A DNA stretch of 64,000 nt from Chryseobacterium sp. (GTDB lineage Bacteria; Bacteroidota; Bacteroidia; Flavobacteriales; Weeksellaceae). The stretch spans positions 1 to 64,000 of the forward strand of contig JAGLBA010000011.1 in assembly GCA_018260475.1 (NCBI GenBank), read 5' to 3'. A model generated the notes under the pieces. It made no database searches and was not told the DNA's origin. It saw only the letters and a program-made list of their open reading frames with translations. Position numbers and translations under genes: made by a program. How positions within the stretch are numbered: the first letter of the stretch is position 1; each line of letters opens with the position of its first letter. This document shows positions 7,209 through 14,258 of this stretch, one piece after another.

Positions 7209-8150
7209 ATGAATTCCACAAACCGCGTTTTGGAATTATTCAAAATAAAATATCCGATAATCCAAGGCGGGATGATTTGGCATTCCGGCTGGCAACTCGC
7301 TGCGGCAGTCTGCAACTCCGGCGGACTTGGACTTCTAGGCGCGGGCAGCATGTACCCAGACATCCTGCGTGAAAATATTAAAAAATGTAAGATGGCGACC
7401 GACAAATCTTTTGGGGTGAATGTGCCTATGCTGTATCCCAATGTGGAAGAAATCATCAATATCATTTTGGAAGAAGGTGTAAAAATCGTCTTTACCTCCG
7501 CCGGAAATCCTAAAACATACACCGAAACTTTGCAAAAGGAAGGTCTGAAAGTGGCACATGTGGTGTCATCAACAAAATTTGCCATCAAATGCGAGGAAGC
7601 AGGCGTAGATGCCATCGTGGCGGAAGGTTTTGAAGCAGGAGGACACAACGGTCGTGATGAAACCACTACCCTGTGCCTCATCCCAAATGTGAGAAAACAC
7701 ACCACGAAACCCCTGATCGCAGCCGGCGGAATCGCACTAGGTTCGCAGATGAAGGCGGCAATGGTCTTGGGTGCCGACGGAGTACAAATAGGATCCCGTT
7801 TTGCGGCAACCATAGAAGCCAGTGCACACGCCAACTGGAAGCAAAAAATTACAGAACTCAACGAGGGTGATACCCAATTGACTTTAAAGGAATTGGCACC
7901 CGTAAGAATGGTGAAAAATCAATTTTTCCAAGAATTGGAAGGCATTTACCAAAATGGAAAAAATATAGATGCCTTAAAAGAAAAACTCGGCAGAGCGCGC
8001 GCTAAACGAGGAATGTATGAGGGAGATCTGGCGGAAGGCGAACTGGAAATAGGGCAAGCCTCCGCACTGATAAACGAAATTCTGCCTGTCGAAAAGGTAA
8101 TAGAAAAACTGATTCGGGAATTTAACGAGGTTAAAGATTTTTCACTTTAA
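7209..8150 (+). CDS. Nitronate monooxygenase / FabK-like flavoprotein
   Basis: An FMN TIM-barrel protein of the 2-nitropropane dioxygenase family. Motifs in order: PIIQGGMIWHSGW, GGLGLLGAGS, FTSAGNP, EGFEAGGHNGRDETTT with the conserved His, PLIAAGGIALGSQ and GADGVQIGSRF (phosphate binding). Members oxidise alkyl nitronates or, in the FabK branch, reduce enoyl-ACP; the two cannot be separated safely here. The frame is open from ATG 7167, with further ATGs at 7203 and 7209. I prefer 7209 (MNSTNRVLELFKIKYPII, 313 residues) because the family usually begins about 12 residues before the IIQGGM motif; 7167 remains possible. The stop is directly followed by the sigma-factor ATG. Confidence 0.88.
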   Translation: MNSTNRVLELFKIKYPIIQGGMIWHSGWQLAAAVCNSGGLGLLGAGSMYPDILRENIKKCKMATDKSFGVNVPMLYPNVEEIINIILEEGVKIVFTSAGNPKTYTETLQKEGLKVAHVVSSTKFAIKCEEAGVDAIVAEGFEAGGHNGRDETTTLCLIPNVRKHTTKPLIAAGGIALGSQMKAAMVLGADGVQIGSRFAATIEASAHANWKQKITELNEGDTQLTLKELAPVRMVKNQFFQELEGIYQNGKNIDALKEKLGRARAKRGMYEGDLAEGELEIGQASALINEILPVEKVIEKLIREFNEVKDFSL

Positions 8151-8711
8151 ATGACAGACGAGACCCTCTTCCAACTGATTCACGCGGCGCGCGACAAGGA
8201 TCAAAAAGCGCAGACCAAACTCATCAACACCTTTTGGATTGATGTGTTTTCTTTTGTCTTAAAAAAAGTTCAGGATGAAAATGATGCCGATGAAATCACG
8301 GTGAGTGTTTTCTCTAAAGTTTTGAACAAACTCGATCTTTATGATCCTAATTTTCAGTTTAAAACTTGGATTCTCACCATCGCACAAAACACAGTGATTG
8401 ATTTTTGGCGAAGAAAGAGCCGCGAAACCGAAGATGCTTCTGATGAACTGCACAACCTGAAAAACACTTTCGAAAAATCGCCTGAAGAACTCCTTATAGA
8501 TGAGGAAGATAAAGAGCGCATTCTGCAAATAATCGCCGGGCTGGACAGTAATTACCAAGACATTATCCGCCTGCGCTTCTACGAGGAAAAAAGCCTCAAA
8601 GAAATTTCGGACGAACTGGGAATATCCCTCTCCAATACGAAAATCCGAATCATGCGGGCGAAAAAAGTTTTAGCGGAACTCCTCACCCAAAACGAACTGG
8701 ATTCCGAATAA
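8151..8711 (+). CDS. RNA polymerase sigma-70 family (ECF-type) sigma factor
   Basis: A 186-residue group 4 sigma factor with region 2 at about residues 20-90 (VFSKVLNKL, FKTWILTIAQNTVIDFWRR) and region 4 at about 125-180 (YQDIIRLRFYEEKSLKEISDELGIS, then SNTKIRIMRAKK). Region 3 is absent, as in ECF factors. The ATG follows the stop of the preceding flavoprotein gene with no gap, so the two are surely co-transcribed and probably coupled in translation. No anti-sigma gene follows; a 638-bp non-coding stretch does. Its targets and signal are unknown. Confidence 0.92.
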   Translation: MTDETLFQLIHAARDKDQKAQTKLINTFWIDVFSFVLKKVQDENDADEITVSVFSKVLNKLDLYDPNFQFKTWILTIAQNTVIDFWRRKSRETEDASDELHNLKNTFEKSPEELLIDEEDKERILQIIAGLDSNYQDIIRLRFYEEKSLKEISDELGISLSNTKIRIMRAKKVLAELLTQNELDSE

Positions 8712-8952
8712 TGACATTCACATGAGTTTTGGGTACGGCCATCTGTAATTTTACAATATAACTTTTTCGTAGGAAGTTGCGCAGAGAATAGGTTTTTAAC
8801 TTGTGGCAATGATGTTAAAAAGTATTTCCTGCTCCCAGGTGTCTCCTATTTTATAAGATTCAATTTTTCATTTCACAAAATCAAGGTGTAGAAGTTTCCA
8901 CGCAAGAGAGGGAGCGGTTGAGATATTTTGCACTACTAATCGGCACCGTTTC

Positions 8953-9014
8953 TTGTGGATAAAATTTTTTCCATTATGTATCGTCAGCAAAAAGTGGAAT
9001 GAATTAATCCACAA
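8953..9014. repeat. Long imperfect inverted repeat with DnaA-box-like ends
   Basis: The outer arms TTGTGGAT (8953-8960) and ATCCACAA (9007-9014) pair perfectly. Moving inward, an AATT-type stretch and TTCCA (8969-8973)/TGGAA (8995-8999) also pair, giving an imperfect stem of about 20 bp around a 21-nt loop. On the complement strand 8954-8962 reads TTATCCACA, the consensus DnaA box, and 9005-9013 is one mismatch away in the opposite orientation. This could be an RNA hairpin, a protein site or a DnaA-binding locus. Confidence 0.45.
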
Positions 9015-9051
9015 CTAAGACCGTATTTTCATCGCCACAGAAACCCTCATC

Positions 9052-9083
9052 TTGCTGCTGCAAGCATCTTGCTCGCATGCTGC
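9052..9083. repeat. Short nested inverted repeats
   Basis: CTTGC-TGCT-GCAAG forms a small hairpin at 9052-9065. The overlapping arms CTGCAAGCAT (9057-9066) and ATGCTGCAG (9075-9083) pair with one bulged base, so two alternative folds compete. The role is unknown. It lies between the inverted repeat at 8953-9014 and the GC-rich element. Confidence 0.4.
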
Positions 9084-9132
9084 AGTTATTATTAAACCAT
9101 ATACATACTCATTATTGTTTTCGCACCAAATA

Positions 9133-9240
9133 TCACGCCCAACGCGTGAGGGATGGTAAGGGTGCGACCGAAAGGGAGCAGTGCAAAGCACCGGAGCGAA
9201 GCGGAGCCCTGGACAGCCCGACCCAAAGGGGCACGCCCAC
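9133..9240 (+). ncRNA. GC-rich structured intergenic element, copy A
   Basis: A GC-rich island in AT-rich surroundings. A TCACGC/GCGTGA hairpin (9133-9149) leads into GGGATGG, a GGTGC/GCACC stem enclosing GACCGAAAGGGAG, and then GGACAGCCCGACC followed by CCCAAAGGGG. Copy B at 56470-56580 has the same order (GGGATAG, GACCGAAGGGAG, GGATAGCCCGA). From memory, similar elements are frequent between genes in Flavobacteriia, and the Flavo-1 RNA family of Rfam is a candidate match; I cannot test this. It could be a transcribed RNA or a dispersed repeat. Confidence 0.5.
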
Positions 9241-9336
9241 TATATGGTTGTTGGTTTATAGTTGTTGGCGGCGGGATGTGGGATGCGATTGATTTGGATT
9301 ACCTACTAATATTACCCATTACCCATAGAAATTAAT

Positions 9337-9344
9337 TATCTTTG
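9337..9344 (+). promoter_or_regulatory. -7 box for lptB
   Basis: TATCTTTG fits TAnnTTTG and ends 5 nt before ATG 9350. Transcription would start at or near the ATG. This also argues against the upstream in-frame GTG at 9344, which overlaps the box. Confidence 0.6.
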
Positions 9345-9349
9345 TGCTT

Positions 9350-10411
9350 ATGATTCTTCGCGGGGAAAATTTAATCAAAGAATATGGACCTAAAAAGGTC
9401 GTGAAAGGCGTATCCGTTCAGGTAAAACAGGGCGAAATCGTAGGTTTGCTGGGGCCCAACGGCGCCGGGAAAACCACTACCTTCTACATGACCGTGGGTT
9501 TGGTAAAGCCTACCTCCGGGAAAATATTCTTGGATAATAAAGAAATCACCAAAGACGCCATGTACCGTCGCGCGCAGAAAGGGATCGGCTATCTGGCGCA
9601 GGAGGCCTCCGTTTTTCGTAAACTCTCTGTGGAGGATAATATCTTGGGCGTACTGCAACTAACCAAACTTTCCAAAAAGGAGCAACTTATAAAATGCGAC
9701 GAGCTGATAGAGGAATTCTCCCTACAGCATGTCCGCAAAAACCGGGGCGACCTGCTTTCCGGTGGGGAGCGCCGCCGTACCGAAATCGCGCGATGCCTCG
9801 CCACAAGCCCGAATTTCATCCTCTTGGATGAGCCTTTTGCCGGTGTAGACCCCATCGCCGTGGAAGACATCCAAAAAATAGTGCGCAGCCTCACCACCAA
9901 AAATATCGGCATCCTGATTACCGATCACAATGTGCAACAGACCTTGGCGATTACCAACAAAACCTACATCATGTTCGAAGGCCGCATCCTGAAAGAAGGC
10001 ATCCCGGAAGACTTGGCGAATGATCCGCAAGTGCGGGAGGCGTATCTGGGCGAGAATTTCGTGTACCAAAGCATCGACAATAAACCGAAAAGGAAAAAGC
10101 AGGCCTACAACATCTGGGGCGGAAATTTCAATTCCAAAGCGCAGTTCCAGGATTATGTACAGGAAAAGTTCCGCACGCCGAATACGGTACGCCTGATGTT
10201 TGGTTTCGAAGACATTAGTTTTGCATCCTTGTCCAACTCCGAAATCGAGTATATTTTCAATAATGTTGTGGATAAAAATGCCTACAACGCCTTTGCATTC
10301 GAGAAAAGGGAAATCACCGTTATGGAACCCGCTGAACAAATCATCTCGGATGCCAAAGTGAACTCCAAACCCGAACTGCAATATCTGACCACTCATTTTT
10401 TCGAGGCGTAA
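9350..10411 (+). CDS. lptB: LPS export ABC transporter ATPase LptB with C-terminal extension
   Basis: Residues 1-238 are a standard LptB, the cytoplasmic ATPase that with LptF and LptG extracts lipopolysaccharide from the inner membrane. Walker A is GPNGAGKTTT (35-44), the signature LSGGERRR (136-143), Walker B FILLDEP (157-162), and the switch His is in ITDHNV. E. coli LptB stops soon after the equivalent of AYLGENF (231-237). Here about 115 residues follow: a basic linker (KPKRKK, 245-250) and a domain starting NIWGGNFNS (254-262). The frame is clean, so it is a real fusion or extension. I chose ATG 9350 over GTG 9344 because of the family N-terminus and the -7 box. An ABC exporter gene follows after 19 bp. 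Confidence 0.93.
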   Translation: MILRGENLIKEYGPKKVVKGVSVQVKQGEIVGLLGPNGAGKTTTFYMTVGLVKPTSGKIFLDNKEITKDAMYRRAQKGIGYLAQEASVFRKLSVEDNILGVLQLTKLSKKEQLIKCDELIEEFSLQHVRKNRGDLLSGGERRRTEIARCLATSPNFILLDEPFAGVDPIAVEDIQKIVRSLTTKNIGILITDHNVQQTLAITNKTYIMFEGRILKEGIPEDLANDPQVREAYLGENFVYQSIDNKPKRKKQAYNIWGGNFNSKAQFQDYVQEKFRTPNTVRLMFGFEDISFASLSNSEIEYIFNNVVDKNAYNAFAFEKREITVMEPAEQIISDAKVNSKPELQYLTTHFFEA

Positions 10412-10430
10412 TTCCTAATCCGTTTATGAT

Positions 10431-12236
10431 ATGGCAAAACCACTCGCCCGCGCCAGCAATCTTATCGGTATTTACAGGCAACTAAAGCCATTTATCCTGC
10501 CCTATCGCACTATGATTTTGGGGACGCTGCTTCTCACTTTTTTAGGTGCACTCGCCGCGCAGGTGAACCCATTGGTACTGAAATATACGGTAGATGAGGT
10601 TTCAAAACTCACCCAACTGCCACATCCCATGCAGGAGGGTGTGCATATTCTGGTGGCTATTTCAGCCATTTTACTATTAAAAGAAATCGCCAATATCTTC
10701 ATCAATTTTGGGCAGAAATTCTATGGTGAGAAAATTCGAATCAATGTCAGCAGTCAACTGGCACAGGCCGCAATAGATAAAATCCTGACCTACCGAATCG
10801 CCTATTTCTCTGATGAAAACCACGGTTCCGGTAAACTCCAAGTGCGAATTGATCGTGGGATAGAGAGTTTAACCAAACTGGTGCAGAATTTTTTCATAGA
10901 TATACTCCCACTGTTTTCCAATGCGCTAATCGCTTTGGTCATAATGTACATGCAGAATGTGTATGTAGGGCTGCTTTCCACGGTGGTAGTTCCGTTGTAT
11001 TTCTGGGTAAGTTCGGCGCAGGCGTCCAAACTTTTGGGGGTGCGGCGGCAACTGCGTAACCAGCGCGAGCAGAAAACTTCCGGATTGCTGAACCTCATTA
11101 ATTCAATTTCTGTTATCAAAAGTTTTGTTCGGGAAAAGTTTGAAGGTAAAAAACAATACGACCTCCAAATGCAGCTGATGGAGAGCCAACTCTTTACCCG
11201 TAAAACCAATTTCTTCTATGATGGTTTAAAATCTTTTATCGAGCAAATTGGCGTGGTGCTTATCATACTCCTCACCGTGTATCTCGTTTTGGATCAGCAA
11301 ATGACCATTGGCGCTATCATGTTGCATATTATGTTGTTCAATAATGTTTCCGCGCCTATTCGTCAACTTCATCGGATTTATGATGATATGAATGATGCCA
11401 TGATCTACGCCGAGGGTTATTTTGAAATATTAGATGCCGATGATGAAAAAGAACCCACAGGAAGCTATATAACCACGGATTTGAAAGGTCATTTTGAATT
11501 AAAAAATGTGGATTTCAGCTATCCTAATGGCACCAAAGCACAGAAAAATGTGAACATGACGATTGCTAATGGAAAAACTACGGCATTGGTAGGGCTTAGC
11601 GGCGCGGGGAAATCTACCGTTATCAATCTTTTGTGCAAATTCTATGCGCCGGACTCTGGGAAGGTTTTGCTGGACGGAAGGGACCTTCAGGAATATGATA
11701 CTGATTTTCTGCGCAACCACATCGGGCTGGTGCTTCAAAAAAACCATATTTTCCAAGGAAGTATTGAGGAGAATATCCGCTACGGAAACATGGACGCCAG
11801 TATCTCGGAAATCGAGGCGGCGGCGCGCCAAGCCTACCTTCATGAGCAAATTTTGGAACTGCCAAATGGCTACTCGCACGATGCCACACAACTTTCTGGC
11901 GGACAACAGCAGCGTATCGCCATTGCCAGACTGTTCCTGAAAAATCCACCTGTAATTTTGTTGGACGAGCCTACCGCGAGTTTGGATGCCATCGCCACGG
12001 AACAGATCAAAAATTCTTTGGACGCCATCAAAAAAGGCCGTACCGTGGTTATTATTTCGCATTCGCTTTCGCAAATATTAGATTCAGACCAAATATATGT
12101 GATGAAAAAAGGCGAAGTGGTGGAACACGGCACACACGACCAACTGATGCAACAAAACGGCACTTACCGAGAAATTTTCGATGCCTCCGCCCGTAGTTTG
12201 AATTTGGATAAACTGGTAGATTCTTATCGGAATTAG
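10431..12236 (+). CDS. ABC exporter, fused permease and ATPase (MsbA/MDR type)
   Basis: A 601-residue half-transporter of the type I exporter fold. The first 330 residues hold six membrane segments. The nucleotide-binding domain has Walker A GLSGAGKST near 386, the Q-loop GLVLQKN, the signature LSGGQQQR near 487, Walker B VILLDEPTAS near 506 and the switch His ISHSLS. It should work as a homodimer exporting lipid, peptide or drug. Its position 19 bp behind lptB suggests co-expression with LPS export, but family members of this kind are diverse and the substrate is open. It ends 3 bp from a convergent lipoprotein gene. Confidence 0.92.
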   Translation: MAKPLARASNLIGIYRQLKPFILPYRTMILGTLLLTFLGALAAQVNPLVLKYTVDEVSKLTQLPHPMQEGVHILVAISAILLLKEIANIFINFGQKFYGEKIRINVSSQLAQAAIDKILTYRIAYFSDENHGSGKLQVRIDRGIESLTKLVQNFFIDILPLFSNALIALVIMYMQNVYVGLLSTVVVPLYFWVSSAQASKLLGVRRQLRNQREQKTSGLLNLINSISVIKSFVREKFEGKKQYDLQMQLMESQLFTRKTNFFYDGLKSFIEQIGVVLIILLTVYLVLDQQMTIGAIMLHIMLFNNVSAPIRQLHRIYDDMNDAMIYAEGYFEILDADDEKEPTGSYITTDLKGHFELKNVDFSYPNGTKAQKNVNMTIANGKTTALVGLSGAGKSTVINLLCKFYAPDSGKVLLDGRDLQEYDTDFLRNHIGLVLQKNHIFQGSIEENIRYGNMDASISEIEAAARQAYLHEQILELPNGYSHDATQLSGGQQQRIAIARLFLKNPPVILLDEPTASLDAIATEQIKNSLDAIKKGRTVVIISHSLSQILDSDQIYVMKKGEVVEHGTHDQLMQQNGTYREIFDASARSLNLDKLVDSYRN

Positions 12237-12239
12237 CGG

Positions 12240-12635
12240 CTATTGTTTCACTAATTTCCACGTGCCGGATGATGTATTTTGTTTCCATGTGCCCATAGAT
12301 TGTTTATTCCTCCCAGCAAGGTTTCCATAAATTGTAAACCCTGTATTTTGTGATGCGGTATTTAGAAATGCACCGTTATCCAGTACAGACCCTAAAAAAG
12401 TTTCGGTTGAGGCATCGGAAATCATCGTGACTTCCACATTACCGGCTTTATAGACTTGCACTTTCAAAGTTCCCTCGGCATCACCGGAAAAAGTACCCAG
12501 CCAAACCCCTTGATAGGGAGAAACATAATTTTCTACTGCTTTTTTTTCAAAATAATTGTCAATGATTCCGCTGCAAGAAACAGCGGCACACCCAATGAAA
12601 ATCGCGAAGGACAGAGCTATAGTTTTTCTGTACAT
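12240..12635 (-). CDS. Hypothetical lipoprotein
   Basis: A 131-residue protein with a type II signal peptide: MYRKT, a hydrophobic core, and the lipobox CAAVSC with the lipidated Cys at about residue 21. The mature part has a short charged helix and then a beta-rich domain with repeated aromatic/Gly patterns (GVWLGTFSG, FTIYGNLAG, MGTWKQ), as in small periplasmic beta-sandwich or calycin-like folds. I do not recognise the family. It probably faces the periplasm or outer membrane. Convergent with the ABC exporter (3-bp gap), with no terminator between them. Confidence 0.8.
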   Translation of the reverse strand: MYRKTIALSFAIFIGCAAVSCSGIIDNYFEKKAVENYVSPYQGVWLGTFSGDAEGTLKVQVYKAGNVEVTMISDASTETFLGSVLDNGAFLNTASQNTGFTIYGNLAGRNKQSMGTWKQNTSSGTWKLVKQ

Positions 12636-12789
12636 AATTGATTTTTAATTAAAACTAAAAATACAGTTTAATATGTATATGGCAAAACTATTTGTGTTTT
12701 AATAAAAGTTTTTGCGAAGAAATTTAATGTTTATTAAATGTATAGTCACCTATCGCACTTAGTTCTAAAAATTTCCCTATTTTGGCTCT

Positions 12790-13362
12790 ATGAAAATTTA
12801 CACCAAAACCGGCGACCGTGGCGATACGGGACTGTATGGCGGCGCACGCGTTTCCAAAGCATCTGCACGCGTGGAGAGCTACGGAACGATTGACGAGCTG
12901 AATTCCTTTATCGGCGTGGCAAAAAGTCGCGTAAGGGATGAAGCGGTTTTAAATCAATTGAAAAAAATACAGTTCGACCTTTTCACGGTAGGTTCTGAAG
13001 CCGCTACCCCAACGGATAAATTGTTTTTGGCCAACGGCAAGTCGCGTTTGCAGCTCACGATTTCTGATAAAGAAATTGAGGAATTGGAACTTTGGATGGA
13101 CGAATATGAACCCCACCTAGAGCCATTGCAGTTTTTCATCCTTCCCGGCGGTGGCGAGGCAGCAACGGCCTTCCATGTTGCGAGAACCGTTTGCCGCAGG
13201 GCTGAACGCGCCATGGTTCTTTTAAACGAAACAGAGGAAATCCGCACTGAACTCATTAAATATCTCAACCGTTTATCAGATTATCTGTTTGTCCTGGCGC
13301 GCTACATTTCTAAAACGCACGGCGAAGCAGAGGAATTTTGGAACCCCTCGGAGAGAAGATAG
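12790..13362 (+). CDS. Cob(I)yrinic acid a,c-diamide adenosyltransferase, PduO type
   Basis: A 190-residue ATP:corrinoid adenosyltransferase that makes adenosylcobalamin from cob(I)alamin and ATP. The signature MKIYTKTGDRGDTGLYGGARV with the ATP-binding Lys and Gly residues lies at the N-terminus; YGTIDELNSFIG, then FILPGGGEAATAFHVARTVCRRAERA with the catalytic arginines, and LNRLSDYLFVLAR follow. Length is normal. It implies a B12-dependent enzyme in the cell. The next gene (thiamine pyrophosphokinase, 67 bp on) may share the transcript. Confidence 0.95.
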   Translation: MKIYTKTGDRGDTGLYGGARVSKASARVESYGTIDELNSFIGVAKSRVRDEAVLNQLKKIQFDLFTVGSEAATPTDKLFLANGKSRLQLTISDKEIEELELWMDEYEPHLEPLQFFILPGGGEAATAFHVARTVCRRAERAMVLLNETEEIRTELIKYLNRLSDYLFVLARYISKTHGEAEEFWNPSERR

Positions 13363-13429
13363 AATTGAGAATCAAGAACCGAGAATAAGAGAAAAAAGAA
13401 AAATTTTTTACTACTAATTACTTATAACA

Positions 13430-14071
13430 TTGAAAGCCCTTCTTTTCATCAACGGAACACCTCCCCAAAAACTTACCGATAGTTCGGGCTATCAAATAAT
13501 TGCGTGTACCGATGGTGCTTATCATTATTTAAAGGAGAAAGGTTTCCCTTTGGATCAACTGGACTTCGTATCTGGCGATTTCGATTCATACTCCAGGGAG
13601 GAAGAGGCATTGCGCGGTACCGAGAAATTTAGTTTTGAAATCATCCACACGCCAGATCAAAATAAAACGGATTTCCGGAAAGCCTTAGAAGTTTTAATTG
13701 AAAAACAAATCTCCGAAGTCGATGTGTATGGCGGAAGTGGAAGAGAAATGGATCATTTTTTGGGCAACCTTACGACAGCTTTTAGTTTAAGAAATAAACT
13801 GAAAATTACCTTTTTTGATGAATTTTCGCACTATTTTTTTTCACCTAAAGAATTAGTTTTGAGAAATATGAAAGGGAAAATGATATCGCTCTACCCTTTT
13901 CCTTTGGTGGAAAACATCACTACGCACGGCCTCAACTGGCCTCTGAAAAATGACACACTGGAAATGACTAACCGCATCGGCACCCGAAATTACGCTGTGG
14001 AAGATACGGTGAGAATCAAGTACGAAAGCGGTGCATTGTTGGTTTTTGTGGGTAGTGATTATCTTAAGTAA
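13430..14071 (+). CDS. Thiamine pyrophosphokinase
   Basis: A 213-residue enzyme that transfers pyrophosphate from ATP to thiamine. Motifs: ACTDGAYHYL with the substrate-binding Asp, VSGDFDS, and HTPDQNKTDFRKAL for Mg-ATP, then the YGGSGREMDHFLGNL segment. The C-terminal beta domain is shorter and less conserved. The only sensible start is TTG at 13430 (MKALLFINGTPP); no ATG gives this N-terminus. The 67-bp spacer before it is a purine-rich low-complexity stretch. Confidence 0.9.
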   Translation: MKALLFINGTPPQKLTDSSGYQIIACTDGAYHYLKEKGFPLDQLDFVSGDFDSYSREEEALRGTEKFSFEIIHTPDQNKTDFRKALEVLIEKQISEVDVYGGSGREMDHFLGNLTTAFSLRNKLKITFFDEFSHYFFSPKELVLRNMKGKMISLYPFPLVENITTHGLNWPLKNDTLEMTNRIGTRNYAVEDTVRIKYESGALLVFVGSDYLK

Positions 14072-14258
14072 TTAACCAAGGTATCCACCATCAGGGAAAT
14101 TATTCCAAATTAAGAGTCTGCCTACGCTTCATACAATTTAGATTTTTTTATTATAAAAACTTTATGATTTTTTTGGATTAATTTCAATCATTATCAATCC
14201 TAAAATCACTTTTTTTTAGCATTTTTGCACATCATATAAACTCAAAACTTTTCGCTGA

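Larger units (their letters stand above)
8712..9349. other. 638-bp structured intergenic region
   Basis: There is no credible gene between the sigma factor and lptB; the ORFs at 9077-9335 run through a structured element and are not convincing. The stretch holds a long imperfect inverted repeat with a DnaA-box-like sequence (8953-9014), a second nested repeat (9052-9083), a GC-rich structured element (9133-9240), an ATTACCCATTACCCAT phrase (9311-9326) and the lptB -7 box. Each is listed separately. The first 240 bp show nothing further. Confidence 0.6.

Noticed and set aside
7154..7861. 235-codon minus-strand ORF opposite the NMO-like gene
   Set aside because: It lies fully antisense to a gene with clear family motifs; its product shows no domain and has a composition typical of a shadow frame.
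9134..9238. CACGCCC direct repeats (9134-9140 and 9232-9238) as a target duplication of a mobile element
   Set aside because: The right copy appears to belong to the common 3' part of this element type, and the left copy forms part of a hairpin; copy B has no matching flanks, so a duplication is not supported.
9077..9335. Two overlapping short plus-strand ORFs across the structured element
   Set aside because: They translate through the hairpins of the repeat element, have odd Arg/Pro/Cys-rich composition and no homologous family that I recognise.
9722..10396. 224-codon minus-strand ORF opposite lptB
   Set aside because: Antisense shadow of the intact lptB frame, including its C-terminal extension; no start signal or family.
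11499..12074. 191-codon minus-strand ORF opposite the ABC exporter ATPase domain
   Set aside because: Shadow of conserved ATPase codons; no promoter and no recognised protein.
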